From: Accumulibacter sp.
Lineage (GTDB): Bacteria; Pseudomonadota; Gammaproteobacteria; Burkholderiales; Rhodocyclaceae
Assembly: GCF_029255125.1 (NCBI RefSeq)
Contig: NZ_JAPUVR010000037.1
Span: 1 to 60,508, forward strand
Reading direction: 5' to 3'
Length of the DNA: 60,508 nucleotides
Under the pieces are notes generated by a model. That model was not told where the DNA came from, did not search any database, and saw only the letters and a list, made by a program, of their open reading frames with translations. Both the position numbers and the translations under genes were made by a program. Below are positions 47,072 to 56,329 of this stretch, piece after piece. Positions within the stretch are counted from its first letter, which is position 1. Each line of letters begins with the position of its first letter.

Positions 47072-48247
47072 CTAGAACTCCATCGACTCGGCAAACGCCA
47101 AAGCCTGCAGTTGCGCGCGATTGACGGTTTCCGCGCGCAGCCCGAGCATCGCCGCCTGTTCGGCCATACCCGCGCCATCGGCACGCTCGCTGGCCAGCGC
47201 CAGGTCGAGAAACGGGCCATAGCGACCGCCGTTGCCAAGCAGCGCGTCGCAAATGACATCGGGCAGGCGCATGGTTTCAAGAACCCGCTCCATGCCGACG
47301 CCGAGCAGGACGTCGAGCAGGGAGAAGGCACCGGTAATGAACAGGTTGTCATACTCCGAGCGGTCGACCAGACCCTGCGCCAGCAGTTCGAGCAGACGCG
47401 CACGCCACAAGGCCGTGTGCGTCAGCGCGGTGGCCATCGGATCCTTGCTGGCCGTAGCCAGCAGCAGCGACAGCCAGCGGTTCAGCTTGTCATAACCGAG
47501 GATGCTCACCGCATGGCGGAACGATTGAATTTCGCACGACAGGCCAAAACCTGCCGAGTTGATATAGCGTAACAGCTTGTAGGAGATCGCCACGTCCTGG
47601 CGCAGGATGGTTTCAATCTCGCGGATTTCGGCATTCTTGCGGACAAGATTGAGCACGCGCACGATGTTCGCTTGTCCGGGAGTGAGCGTCTTGGTCGACG
47701 GATTAATCGCCTTCGTGAAGAACCAGCCACACGCGGCACTCAGCCCAGCGTCCAGGCAGGCGTGGAAATCCTCGCTGTTCTCGACATTGAAAGCAATGCC
47801 GATGCCCAGCGCCCGCGTCCGCGCGCCCAGCATCTTCAACTGCGACAGGCTGAACTGCTGCGCATCGAAACCGATGAAGCGAAACTGAACGGCGGCTGAG
47901 AGCGCCTGGACGGCGGCCGGATCAAACTGGAGACAGATACTGGGTTGCCAAACCTGCAGCGCGCCGAGCAAGGCAGAACCGCGCTCGCCAACCAGGCTGG
48001 CGGCCGGGATCTCGATCACCGCGTTCCTCGGCGGCGACCAGTCGAGCAACTCAGCCGTGCAGTTCGCCTTGCCACAACTGACGAAAAGCGGCTTGTCGCC
48101 GGCTGGCCAGACGCTGGCAAGCGCGTTGAGCGCACCCACCGCATCCGCCATGCTCCCCGCCTCGGGAAGATTCAGCACGAGCCGCGTTGCAATGATCCTG
48201 CTCTGACGATTGACCATCGATTGGTGCGACAGGAAAACTTCACGCAT
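47072..48247 (-). CDS. HDOD-domain protein with degenerate EAL-like N-terminus
   Basis: A 391-residue signalling protein of the YuxH type. The N-terminal 200 residues resemble an EAL phosphodiesterase barrel, but the opening EAL motif and most metal ligands are missing (VLNLPEAGSMADAV, ICLQFDPAAVQAL, FIGFDAQQFSLSQLKMLGARTRALGIGIAFNVENSEDFHACLDAG). The C-terminal half is an HDOD domain (ILRQDVAISYKLLRYINSAGFGLSCEIQSFRHAVSILGYDKLNRWLSLLLATASKD). It probably acts as a protein-interaction module and not as an enzyme. Its first codons overlap the reductase stop by eight bases. Confidence 0.88.
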   Translation of the reverse strand: MREVFLSHQSMVNRQSRIIATRLVLNLPEAGSMADAVGALNALASVWPAGDKPLFVSCGKANCTAELLDWSPPRNAVIEIPAASLVGERGSALLGALQVWQPSICLQFDPAAVQALSAAVQFRFIGFDAQQFSLSQLKMLGARTRALGIGIAFNVENSEDFHACLDAGLSAACGWFFTKAINPSTKTLTPGQANIVRVLNLVRKNAEIREIETILRQDVAISYKLLRYINSAGFGLSCEIQSFRHAVSILGYDKLNRWLSLLLATASKDPMATALTHTALWRARLLELLAQGLVDRSEYDNLFITGAFSLLDVLLGVGMERVLETMRLPDVICDALLGNGGRYGPFLDLALASERADGAGMAEQAAMLGLRAETVNRAQLQALAFAESMEF

Positions 48248-49313
48248 GGTCTTCTACTCTTTCCTCAGCATCATCGGAGGCGCCAATTGCCTCAAGTGTA
48301 TCGGCCGCAAAGTCGAATGAATCGGCGAAGAACTCTTCTTCCGGCAAACCGCAGTGGGCCAGAAAATCCCTGCGACTAGCGGCAACCATCGCCGGCGAGC
48401 CGCAAACATAGACCTGACAGCCGCCAAGCTGCGGCCAGTCCGCCATCACCGCTGCATGAACCAGACCCGTGCGGCCACGCCAGCACTCGCCTTTCGGTGA
48501 GTCGGAAAGAACCGGGACGAAGCGGACATTCGCATGCTGGCGTGCCCACCGCTCAGCGAGTTCAAGCAGGTAGAGATCGACGCGCTGGCGGGCACCCCAA
48601 TAGACGTGCAGGGCGCGTGCATTACCCTCGGCGATCGCCTGCTCGACAATGGCCTTGATCGGCGCAAAGCCGGTTCCTCCGGCGACCAGAACGGCTGGTT
48701 TGTCGGGCGCATCGCGCAGGAAGAAGCTGCCGAAAGGGCCGCGCAGACGAAGAATGTCGCGCTCTTTCATCTGCCCGAAGAGACGATCGGTAAAGCGCCC
48801 GCCGACGACATGGCGCACGTGCAGTTGCAGGCAGCCGTCGGTCTGCGGCGAATTGGCCAGTGAGAAAGCGCGCCGCCTGCCTTCGCCGAGCAGGATGTCG
48901 ATGTACTGACCGGCGCGAAACTCCAAGCGGTCGCCGCTGGGAAGCTTCAGGTCGACGAGCATGACGTCGGGAGCAGCGCGGGTCAGCCTGACGATGCGTG
49001 CCGGCAGGGTGCGGATCGGAGTATCATTGCCGGCAGCGGCTTCGCGACACTCTATGCTGAGATTGCTACAGGCTCTGGCACAGCAGAAGAGCGCCCAACC
49101 GGCTTGCCGATCCGCCTCGCTGAGCGCCGTCAATTGTGCCTCGCAGTGTTCGACCTGACCGAGCAGAACGCGTCCCCGGCAGGTGCCGCAGGCGCCTTCG
49201 CGACATCCGTACGGCAGCTTGACACCTTGCCGCAAGGCCGCGGCGAGGATGGTCTCGTCCGGCTCGGCAAGAAAAGTACGCTGACTGTCCTGAATAGTGA
49301 CCTGATAAGCCAT
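48240..49313 (-). CDS. 2Fe-2S ferredoxin/FAD/NAD(P)H reductase (CDP-6-deoxy-glucoseen reductase-like)
   Basis: A 357-residue electron-transfer flavoprotein. The N-terminal plant-type ferredoxin domain has Cys ligands in YGCREGACGTCRGRV plus a fourth in ALFCCARAC. The FAD domain has RRAFSLANSP. The NAD domain has AVLVAGGTGFAPIKAIVEQA and QVYVCGSPAMV. This is the architecture of the ascD/E3-type reductase and of oxygenase reductase components; no partner oxygenase or dehydratase is nearby, so the physiological acceptor is unknown. The start at 49313 follows the conserved MAYQVTI beginning. It is transcribed just before the HDOD gene. Confidence 0.87.
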   Translation of the reverse strand: MAYQVTIQDSQRTFLAEPDETILAAALRQGVKLPYGCREGACGTCRGRVLLGQVEHCEAQLTALSEADRQAGWALFCCARACSNLSIECREAAAGNDTPIRTLPARIVRLTRAAPDVMLVDLKLPSGDRLEFRAGQYIDILLGEGRRRAFSLANSPQTDGCLQLHVRHVVGGRFTDRLFGQMKERDILRLRGPFGSFFLRDAPDKPAVLVAGGTGFAPIKAIVEQAIAEGNARALHVYWGARQRVDLYLLELAERWARQHANVRFVPVLSDSPKGECWRGRTGLVHAAVMADWPQLGGCQVYVCGSPAMVAASRRDFLAHCGLPEEEFFADSFDFAADTLEAIGASDDAEERVEDHA

Positions 49314-49352
49314 TGCCTTTTCGCTGATGTCTGAACCCGGAAGAATCGCACC

Positions 49353-50264
49353 GTGCAGAAGCTGCTGATCGTCGGATGCGGCGACATTGCCCGCCGCATG
49401 CTGCCCCGCCTCCGTGGCCACTACCACATTCTTGCGCTGATTCGTGATGCCGCACAGCGCTCGTTCTGGCGTTCGCAGGGCGCGCATCCGGTGGTTGCCG
49501 ACCTCGATCAGCCGGACAGCTTGCGGCGCATCGCCGGCCTGGCCAATGTTGTCGTTCACCTTGCTCCTCCACCGACCAGCGGCGAGGACCCCGCCCACCT
49601 CGGACAAGGCGACCGGCGCACTCGCCAGCTACTCGCTGCCCTCGCCCGTGGGCGCAGTCTACCACAGCGAATCGTGTATATAAGCACGACCGGCGTCTAT
49701 GGCGACTGTGCAGGCCGGCGGATCGACGAAACCTGTGCCGTGCAGCCGATTAGCGCGCGTGCCCGGCGACGGGTCGACGCCGAGCGCCAGTTGCGGGCGT
49801 TTGGCCGCCGTGGAGTCGTCGTCAGCATCCTGCGCGCCCCGGGAATCTATGCCGCCGAGCGCCTTCCGCTTGCCCGTCTGGCCGAGGGCAAACCGGTCTT
49901 GCGTGCCGACGACGACGTGTTCACCAACCACATCCATGCCGACGATCTGGCCATGCTGGCGTGCGCCGCGCTCCGTCGAGGACGATCCAACCGGGCGTAC
50001 AATGCCACCGACGATTCGGAAATCAGGATGGGTGACTATTTCGATCTGCTTGCCGACCGTTTCGGTTTGCCGCGCCCGCCGCGCCTCGCGCTAAGCGCAG
50101 CAGAGCAGCATTTGTCGGCCGTCCAGCTCTCGTTCATGCGCGAATCGCGGCGCTTGAGCAACGAGCGAATCAAGCGCGAACTAGGCATCGCCTTGCGTTA
50201 CCCACAGGTACGCGATGGCCTTGACGCAGCCTGGGTGGAAAGGAAGCAGCAGTGCTCATCGTGA
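49353..50264 (+). CDS. NAD(P)-dependent extended SDR/epimerase-like protein (YeeZ-like)
   Basis: A 303-residue protein starting at GTG. The Rossmann motif is LLIVGCGDIARRMLPRL, a YISTTGVYGD segment corresponds to the active-site Ser/Tyr region, and DDVFTNHIHADDLAMLACAAL matches NAD-dependent epimerases. The canonical YxxxK is altered (ARARRRVDAERQL), as in YeeZ-type members of uncertain function. It diverges from the reductase gene 39 bases away and overlaps hemJ by 13 bases. Confidence 0.82.
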   Translation: MQKLLIVGCGDIARRMLPRLRGHYHILALIRDAAQRSFWRSQGAHPVVADLDQPDSLRRIAGLANVVVHLAPPPTSGEDPAHLGQGDRRTRQLLAALARGRSLPQRIVYISTTGVYGDCAGRRIDETCAVQPISARARRRVDAERQLRAFGRRGVVVSILRAPGIYAAERLPLARLAEGKPVLRADDDVFTNHIHADDLAMLACAALRRGRSNRAYNATDDSEIRMGDYFDLLADRFGLPRPPRLALSAAEQHLSAVQLSFMRESRRLSNERIKRELGIALRYPQVRDGLDAAWVERKQQCSS

Positions 50265-50668
50265 AGGTTCTGCACTTGTGGATGGTAGTCAGCTGGTTTG
50301 CCGGCTTGTTCTACCTACCGCGCATTTTCGTCAACCTGGCAATGGTCGAGCCGCGCAGCGTCGCCGAGCGCGAGCGGCTGCTTCTGATGGCGGGCAAGCT
50401 CTATCGCTTCATGACGCCAATTGGCGTGCTGGCGATTGCCCTCGGGCTCTGGCTGTGGTTTGGTTTCGGCTTTGCAGGCGGATGGTTGCACGCCAAGACG
50501 GCACTCGTCTTGCTCCTGGTCGCCTATCATGCCTATTGTGGTCGCATCCTGCACAGCTTTCGGCTGGGGCAAAACCGGCGTGGACACGTCTGGTTTCGCT
50601 GGTTCAACGAGATGCCGGTGCTCGCCCTGCTGGCAGCCACTTACCTTGCGGTTCTCAAGCCGTTCTGA
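50252..50668 (+). CDS. hemJ: Protoporphyrinogen IX oxidase HemJ / CopD-family membrane protein
   Basis: A 138-residue membrane protein with about four helices. KVLHLWMVVSWFAGLFYLPRIFV, WLHAKTALVLLLVAYHAYCGRI and FRWFNEMPVLALLAATYLAV are the HemJ landmarks including conserved His and Lys. HemJ oxidises protoporphyrinogen IX in heme synthesis in bacteria without HemG or HemY. It starts at GTG 50252, overlapping the upstream SDR gene; a GTG three codons later is an alternative. Confidence 0.85.
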   Translation: MLIVKVLHLWMVVSWFAGLFYLPRIFVNLAMVEPRSVAERERLLLMAGKLYRFMTPIGVLAIALGLWLWFGFGFAGGWLHAKTALVLLLVAYHAYCGRILHSFRLGQNRRGHVWFRWFNEMPVLALLAATYLAVLKPF

Positions 50669-50691
50669 TTCCGCCAACTGGAGCAACCATC

Positions 50692-51864
50692 GTGGAAACC
50701 TTTTTTGCCAGTTGCCCACGCGGCCTCGAGCCCTTGCTGAGCGAGGATCTGACGATCGCCGGGGCGCATGTCGGCGACCAGATTCCGGGTGGTGTGCACT
50801 TCGTCGGCGAGTGGACGGCCTGCTATCGGGCCAACCTGCACTCGCGAATCGCCACGCGCATCCTGTGGCGCGTCGCACACGGGTCTTATCGCAGCGAGGA
50901 AGACATCTTCCGGCTCGCCCTCGATACCCCCTGGCCGCAGTGGTTCACCGCCGAGCAGACGATCCGGGTGGACGTCAATGCGATCAAGTGCCCGCTAAGG
51001 AGTATCGACTTCGTCACGCTGCGCATCAAGGACGCGATTTGCGATCGCTTTCGTCGCGACACGGGTCGGCGCCCGGACGTCGACACCCGTCAGCCGGGAA
51101 TCCGTGTGCACGCCTTTCTCGGCGAAGATGAATGCACGCTCTATGTTGACACCTCGGGGGCGCCGCTGTATCAGCGCGGCTACCGCCAGAAGTCCGTCGA
51201 CGCGCCTCTGAAAGAAAACCTGGCGGCCGGCATTCTGCGTCTTACCGGTTGGCAGCCCGGGGTCACGCTGCTCGACCCGATGTGCGGCAGCGGCACGTTT
51301 GTCCTCGAAGCTGCCCAGATCGCCCTTGGCATCGCGCCCGGCAGCGGACGCTCGTTTGCCTTCCAGCGCTTGCACCACTTCGCCCCGGAAGTTTGGCAGA
51401 AGCTTGCTGACGCGGCGCGCGCGGAACAGCAGGTGGCCGGCGCGACAGCGATCTTCGCTAGCGATCTTTCGCCAGCAGCAGTGCGCGCCACCCTGGCCAA
51501 TCTTGATCGCGCCGGCCTGCTGCCCGCCGTCACGCTGGCAGTCAGCAACCTGCTCGAACGCGAAGCACCGGCGGCGCAAGGCATCATGATCGCCAATCCG
51601 CCGTACGGCGAACGCGTTCACACCAACGAGGAAGCAGCGGAATTCTACGCTCGTCTGGGCAGCGCGCTGAAGCGCCGGTTTGTCGGCTGGACGTGCTTCT
51701 TTGTCAGCCCCGACACGCGCTTGCCGCGACTCGTCCGCCTGACCCCCAGCCGCAAGACCCCGCTCTTCAACGGGCCGCTCGAATGCCGTCTGTACGAGTT
51801 CAGAATGGTCGCCGGGAGCAACCGCCGCCCGCTCACCGGTACTGCCCAGCCGACGACCGGCTAG
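50692..51864 (+). CDS. rlmL: THUMP-domain class I SAM-dependent RNA methyltransferase (RlmL N-domain type)
   Basis: A 390-residue protein: N-terminal ferredoxin-like/THUMP region (FFASCPRGLEPLLSEDL to about 165), then a Rossmann methyltransferase with LLDPMCGSGTFVLEAAQIA and the catalytic IMIANPPYGERV motif. It matches the m2G2445-forming half of E. coli RlmL; the second (RlmK) half is absent. The start is the GTG at 50692, supported by a CTGGAG site. The open frame upstream to 50215 only covers hemJ in another frame. Confidence 0.9.
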   Translation: METFFASCPRGLEPLLSEDLTIAGAHVGDQIPGGVHFVGEWTACYRANLHSRIATRILWRVAHGSYRSEEDIFRLALDTPWPQWFTAEQTIRVDVNAIKCPLRSIDFVTLRIKDAICDRFRRDTGRRPDVDTRQPGIRVHAFLGEDECTLYVDTSGAPLYQRGYRQKSVDAPLKENLAAGILRLTGWQPGVTLLDPMCGSGTFVLEAAQIALGIAPGSGRSFAFQRLHHFAPEVWQKLADAARAEQQVAGATAIFASDLSPAAVRATLANLDRAGLLPAVTLAVSNLLEREAPAAQGIMIANPPYGERVHTNEEAAEFYARLGSALKRRFVGWTCFFVSPDTRLPRLVRLTPSRKTPLFNGPLECRLYEFRMVAGSNRRPLTGTAQPTTG

Positions 51865-52006
51865 ACCCAGCCTGATCGGCCGAAATGGCGGCTGACAGCG
51901 GCGGCGCGTCGCTACGCGCCAGACACAGGCAGCGCGGCGGCCCTGGCTGGACCATGCCAAGCGTGGCGCACCGGTGTTGCGGCGACGACCTGGAGTCGCA
52001 GGTATT

Positions 52007-53143
52007 TCAGACGATGTCCAGGTGGCCGATACCGGCGGTCAGATCCCGGTCCTTCGATTCCTTGCCGTGCAGTTTGATCTGCAGGCGCAGGTCGTTCAAC
52101 GAATCGGCGTTGCGCAGCGCGTCGGCATAGGTGATCTGACCCGCTTCGTGCAGATCGAACAGCGCCTGATCGAAGGTCTGCATGCCGAGTTCGCGCGAGC
52201 GCTTCATCACTTCCTTGATTTCGTGCACCTGCCCCTTGAAGATCAGATCGGAGATCAACGGCGAATTGAGCATGATCTCGACTGCCGGGACGCGCCCCTT
52301 GCCATCCTTCTTGGGCAGGAGCCGCTGCGAAATGATCGCTCGCAGATTGAGCGACAGGTCCATCAGGAGTTGCGCGCGGCGATCCTCCGGAAAGAAGTTG
52401 ATCACGCGGTCGATCGCCTGGTTCGTGCTGTTGGCGTGCAGCGTCGCCAGGCAGAGGTGCCCGGTTTCCGCGAAAGCGACGGCGTAATCCATCGTCGAGC
52501 GATCGCGAATCTCCCCCATCATGATGACGTTCGGCGCCTGGCGCAGCGTATTCTTCAGCGCCACTTCCCAGGAATCGGTGTCGACCCCGACTTCGCGCTG
52601 GGTGACAATGCATTTCTTGTGTTCGTGCACGAATTCGATCGGGTCTTCGATCGTGATGATGTGTTCCTGGGTGCTTCGATTGCGGTGGTCGACGAGCGCC
52701 GCCAGTGAGGTCGTCTTGCCTGTTCCGGTACCACCAACGAAGATCACCAAGCCGCGCGCGGTGAGCGCGATATCCTTCAGGACGAGCGGCAAATCAAGCT
52801 CGTCCAGCGTGGGAATCGTCATGTTGATCGTCCGGCAGACGATGGCCACCCGCCCCTGCTGGAGTAGCGCATTGACCCGAAAGCGCCCGATTCCGGTCGG
52901 TGATATGGCGAAATTGCACTCCTTCTTTTCTTCGAATTCGGCCGCCTGACGATCGTTCATGATCGAACGCGCAAGCTCGGCGGAATGCTGAGGTTGGAGC
53001 GGCTGATTGGAAACCGGCAACACCTTGCCGTCGATCTTGATCGCCGGTGGAAAGTGCGCGGTGATGAAAAGGTCAGACCCGTTCTTCTGCATCATCAAGC
53101 GCAGAAGCTCGTGCATGAATTTCAGTGCCTGATCGTGCTCCAT
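52007..53143 (-). CDS. pilU: Type IV pilus twitching ATPase PilU
   Basis: A 378-residue PilT-like retraction ATPase: LRLMMQKNGSDLFITAHFPPAIKIDGKV, Walker A VGGTGTGKTTSLAALVDHRN, the Asp and His boxes (EDPIEFVHEHKKCIVTQREVG, ATLHANSTNQAIDRVINFFPE) and MGEIRDRSTMDYAVAFAETGHLCL. The N-terminus and the position after pilT identify it as PilU, which works with PilT in pilus retraction. It follows pilT by 26 bases. Confidence 0.94.
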   Translation of the reverse strand: MEHDQALKFMHELLRLMMQKNGSDLFITAHFPPAIKIDGKVLPVSNQPLQPQHSAELARSIMNDRQAAEFEEKKECNFAISPTGIGRFRVNALLQQGRVAIVCRTINMTIPTLDELDLPLVLKDIALTARGLVIFVGGTGTGKTTSLAALVDHRNRSTQEHIITIEDPIEFVHEHKKCIVTQREVGVDTDSWEVALKNTLRQAPNVIMMGEIRDRSTMDYAVAFAETGHLCLATLHANSTNQAIDRVINFFPEDRRAQLLMDLSLNLRAIISQRLLPKKDGKGRVPAVEIMLNSPLISDLIFKGQVHEIKEVMKRSRELGMQTFDQALFDLHEAGQITYADALRNADSLNDLRLQIKLHGKESKDRDLTAGIGHLDIV

Positions 53144-53169
53144 TCCGTCTCCCCCGTCTGCACCGGGCT

Positions 53170-54216
53170 TCAGGCGCCGTAGAAAGCGTCCTTGTTGGCT
53201 GCCTTGCTACGCGCCTCAGCCGTAGACACCAGGTTTCGCTTGACCAATTCGGTCAGGCTCTGGTCGAGTGTCTGCATGCCGAACTGCTGTCCTGTCTGCA
53301 ACGCCGAGTACATCTGTGCGACCTTGTTCTCGCGAATGAGATTGCGAATCGCCGGCGTGCCGATCAGAATCTCGTGCGCTGCGACACGCCCCTGGCCATC
53401 CTTCGTCTTCAGCAGCGTCTGCGCGATGACTGCGCGCAACGACTCGGAGAGCATCGCGCGGACCATCTCCTTCTCGGCCGCGGGAAATACGTCGATGATC
53501 CGGTCGATCGTCTTGGCTGCACTCGAGGTGTGCAGCGTACCGAAGACAAGGTGGCCAGTTTCCGCACCCGTCAGCGCCAGGCGTATCGTCTCCAGATCGC
53601 GCATTTCGCCCACCAGGATGACGTCCGGGTCTTCGCGCAGAGCAGACCTGAGCGCATTCTGGAAGGACATCGTGTGCGGACCCACTTCGCGCTGGTTGAT
53701 CAGGCACTTCTTTGGCTGGTGCACGAATTCGATCGGATCCTCGACAGTCAGAATGTGGCCATAAGCCGTCTCGTTCACGTGGTTGACCATCGCCGCCAGG
53801 GTGGTCGACTTGCCCGAACCGGTCGGTCCGGTGACCAGCACGATGCCCCGTGGATACTCTGAAATGTCCTTGAAAATGCGTGGACAATTAAGTTCTTCGA
53901 GGGTCAGCACCTTCGACGGAATGGTTCGGAAGACCGCACCGGCACCGCGATTCTGGACGAAGGCGTTGACGCGGAAACGCGCCAGATTCGGAATCTCGAA
54001 CGAGAAGTCGCACTCCAGACTATCCTCGTAGTGCTTGCGCTGCGCGTCGCTCATGATGTCATACACCATCGAGTGCACATCCTTGTGCTCCATCGCCGGC
54101 AGATTGATCCGGCGCACGTCGCCATTGACCCGGATCATGGGCGGCAAACCCGACGACAAATGCAAGTCAGACGCCTTGTTCTTGACACTGAAGGCGAGCA
54201 GTTCGGTGATGTCCAT
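53170..54216 (-). CDS. pilT: Type IV pilus retraction ATPase PilT
   Basis: A 348-residue hexameric ATPase: DITELLAFSVKNKASDLHLSSGLPPMIRVNGDVRRI, Walker A VTGPTGSGKSTTLAAMVNHVN, Walker B/Asp-box VEDPIEFVHQPKKCLINQREVG, VGEMRDLETIRLALTGAETGHLVFGTLHTSSAAKTIDRIID with the AIRNLIRE motif near the C-terminus. It powers twitching and DNA uptake. It diverges from yggS, 69 bases away. Confidence 0.95.
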   Translation of the reverse strand: MDITELLAFSVKNKASDLHLSSGLPPMIRVNGDVRRINLPAMEHKDVHSMVYDIMSDAQRKHYEDSLECDFSFEIPNLARFRVNAFVQNRGAGAVFRTIPSKVLTLEELNCPRIFKDISEYPRGIVLVTGPTGSGKSTTLAAMVNHVNETAYGHILTVEDPIEFVHQPKKCLINQREVGPHTMSFQNALRSALREDPDVILVGEMRDLETIRLALTGAETGHLVFGTLHTSSAAKTIDRIIDVFPAAEKEMVRAMLSESLRAVIAQTLLKTKDGQGRVAAHEILIGTPAIRNLIRENKVAQMYSALQTGQQFGMQTLDQSLTELVKRNLVSTAEARSKAANKDAFYGA

Positions 54217-54250
54217 CCGGTTCGGTCCTCGGGCGGTTGCAGGGGGGCAG

Positions 54251-54259
54251 TGCTATACT
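54251..54259 (+). promoter_or_regulatory. Extended -10 promoter of the yggS-proC operon
   Basis: TGCTATACT carries an extended -10 (TG-n-TATACT) 27 bases before the yggS ATG in the divergent pilT-yggS gap. The -35 position has no good match, which extended -10 promoters tolerate. Confidence 0.55.
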
Positions 54260-54285
54260 TCGACTAATCTGCGCAACGCCCGATT

Positions 54286-54975
54286 ATGACCACACTTCCC
54301 GCCAAGCTGCAAGCCGTTCTCGCGCGAGTTGCCGCTGCTGCGCGGCAATTCGGACGCCAGCCGGAGGAGGTTCGCCTGCTTGCCGTGAGCAAGATGCGCT
54401 CGGCCGATTGCGTCCGCGCCGTGGCTGCCGCCGGGCAACTTTCATTTGGCGAGAACCATGTCCAGGAGGGCGTCGCGAAAGCCCGCGAACTGGCACCGCT
54501 GGCCCTCGACTGGCATTTCATTGGGTCGCTGCAGGCCAACAAGACGCGCTTGGTGGCGGAGAATTTTGCCTGGGTGCATTCGCTTGATCGCTTGCCGATC
54601 GCCGAGCGTCTCTCGGCCCAACGGCCGCCCAGTCTGCCACCGCTGTCAGTCTGCTTGCAGGTCAATGTCAGCGGCGAGGCGAGCAAAAGCGGCGTTGCGC
54701 CGGCCGCAGCGCTGCCGTTGGCGCAGGCGATTGCCGCGCTGCCCAGGCTGCGCCTGCGCGGCCTGATGACCATTCCACGCCCGAGCACGGAGTTTCTCGA
54801 ACAGCGGCACGCCTTTCGCGAGCTGCGCGAGCTGGCCGAGCAGATGCAGGCCGCCGGCCTGCAGTTTGATACGCTTTCGATGGGCATGTCGGATGACCTC
54901 GAAGCAGCAGTTGCCGAAGGGGCAACCCTGGTCCGCATCGGCACAGCAATTTTTGGCGAGAGAACCACAGCATGA
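54286..54975 (+). CDS. yggS: PLP homeostasis protein YggS/PipY
   Basis: A 229-residue single-domain fold-type III PLP protein without known catalytic activity, acting in PLP and amino acid balance. Landmarks: RLLAVSKMRSADCVRAVAAAGQLSFGENHVQE with the PLP lysine, LDWHFIGSLQANKTR, SVCLQVNVSGEASKSG and LSMGMSDDLEAAVAEGATLVRIGTAIFG. It is the first gene of a four-gene unit and overlaps proC by ATGA. Confidence 0.94.
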   Translation: MTTLPAKLQAVLARVAAAARQFGRQPEEVRLLAVSKMRSADCVRAVAAAGQLSFGENHVQEGVAKARELAPLALDWHFIGSLQANKTRLVAENFAWVHSLDRLPIAERLSAQRPPSLPPLSVCLQVNVSGEASKSGVAPAAALPLAQAIAALPRLRLRGLMTIPRPSTEFLEQRHAFRELRELAEQMQAAGLQFDTLSMGMSDDLEAAVAEGATLVRIGTAIFGERTTA

Positions 54976-55790
54976 AAATCACTTTCCTGGGCGGCGGCAA
55001 CATGGCCAACGCTCTGATCGGTGGGCTGGTGAAGACAGGCTTTTCCGCCACCGACATCGCCGTCATCGAACTTGGCGCCCAAGGACGGGCAAAGCTTCGC
55101 CTGGTATACGGGGTACGCTGCTACGAGACGCCAACCGCCGCGGCGCTCGACTGTGATGCGGTGCTGCTCTCAGTCAAGCCGCAACAGATGCGCGAGGCGT
55201 GTACGCCCTTGATCGGTCATCTGAGACAGCAACTGGTAATCAGCGTCGCCGCCGGCTTGCGACTCGGCGACCTCTCGCGCTGGCTGGGCGACTATGGCAA
55301 GATCGTGCGCGCAATGCCCAATACACCGGCACTGATCGGCTCAGGAATCACCGGCCTGTGCGCCATGCCAGCGGTCTCGATGGCCGAGCGCCTGGGTGCC
55401 GAACGAATTCTGCAGGCCGTTGGCAGCACCCTGTGGATCGCCGATGAATCGCAGATGGATGCAGTGACGGCGGTCTCGGGCAGCGGGCCGGCGTACGTGT
55501 TCCTCTTTATCGAAGCTTTGCAGCAGGCGGCCAAGGAACTTGGCCTGACCCCCGCCCAGGCCCGTCAACTGTCGATTGAAACCGTGCTCGGAGCCGCCAA
55601 GCTGGCCGCCCAGTCGGATGAAGCAGCCAGCGTGTTGCGCGAACGCGTCACCTCCAAAGGGGGAACGACCGAGGCCGCGCTACGCCGGATGGATGAGCGC
55701 GGCGTCAAGGAAGGCTTCATCGCCGGCGTCCTCGCAGCCAACGCCAGGGGCCGCGAACTCGGCGAACTGTTGGGACAGGATGCCCGATGA
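54972..55790 (+). CDS. proC: Pyrroline-5-carboxylate reductase
   Basis: A 272-residue enzyme for the last step of proline synthesis. The NAD(P) motif ITFLGGGNMANALIGGL opens the protein; VRAMPNTPALIGSGITGLC and the C-terminal signature VTAVSGSGPAYVFLFIEAL with GGTTEAALRRMDERGVKEGF are diagnostic. Coupled to yggS upstream and yggT downstream by ATGA overlaps. Confidence 0.95.
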   Translation: MKITFLGGGNMANALIGGLVKTGFSATDIAVIELGAQGRAKLRLVYGVRCYETPTAAALDCDAVLLSVKPQQMREACTPLIGHLRQQLVISVAAGLRLGDLSRWLGDYGKIVRAMPNTPALIGSGITGLCAMPAVSMAERLGAERILQAVGSTLWIADESQMDAVTAVSGSGPAYVFLFIEALQQAAKELGLTPAQARQLSIETVLGAAKLAAQSDEAASVLRERVTSKGGTTEAALRRMDERGVKEGFIAGVLAANARGRELGELLGQDAR

Positions 55791-56326
55791 TCGTTCAGGC
55801 GCTGTTGTTCCTGCTCGATGTGCTGGCCAGCTTCTTCAGCTTTGCCCTCCTCCTTCGCTTCTTCATGCAGGCCTTTCGGGTTTCGTTCAACAATCGGCTG
55901 GGAACCTTCGTCGTCGAACTGACAAATTGGCTGGTCAGACCCTTGCGCAGGCTGCTGCCGGGCTTCTGGGGGCTCGATCTGGCCAGCCTGCTTCCGGCGT
56001 GTCTATTGCAGGTTGCCTTTGCTTTTGTCCTCCTGTCGTTACGCAGTCCCTGGCCGCTATCCGCCGACGCCGACCTGTTGCTCTTCGCGCTTTGGCGAGG
56101 CGTTCTGGCGACGGTGCGACTGAGCCTCTACCTTTTCATCGGCGCGCTGCTCGTCCAGGCGGTGCTCTCGTGGGTGAACCCTTACTCGCCGCTGAGCCAG
56201 CCGCTGGCGCAGTTTACCCAACCCGTCCTGCGCCCGATCCAGCGCCTGGTGCCGCCGATAGGCGCGGTCGACCTGTCACCGTTGATCGCCATCGTGCTGG
56301 CGCAACTGGTTCTGCTTTTCGTCTAG
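55787..56326 (+). CDS. yggT: YggT-family membrane protein
   Basis: A 179-residue protein of two YggT repeats, each with two helices (LLFLLDVLASFFSFALLLRFFMQAFRV plus LVRPLRRLLPGFWGLD, then LSLYLFIGALLVQAVLSWVNPYSPL plus FTQPVLRPIQRLVPPIGAVDLSPLIAIVL). The family is linked to osmotic tolerance and division-associated phenotypes, without a defined biochemical role. It lies between proC and yggU. Confidence 0.9.
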   Translation: MIVQALLFLLDVLASFFSFALLLRFFMQAFRVSFNNRLGTFVVELTNWLVRPLRRLLPGFWGLDLASLLPACLLQVAFAFVLLSLRSPWPLSADADLLLFALWRGVLATVRLSLYLFIGALLVQAVLSWVNPYSPLSQPLAQFTQPVLRPIQRLVPPIGAVDLSPLIAIVLAQLVLLFV

Positions 56327-56329
56327 CCG

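Noticed and set aside
51903-51920. 7-bp hairpin GGCGCGT-CGCT-ACGCGCC between rlmL and pilU as a terminator
   Set aside because: No T-run follows in either direction, so I did not list it as a terminator.
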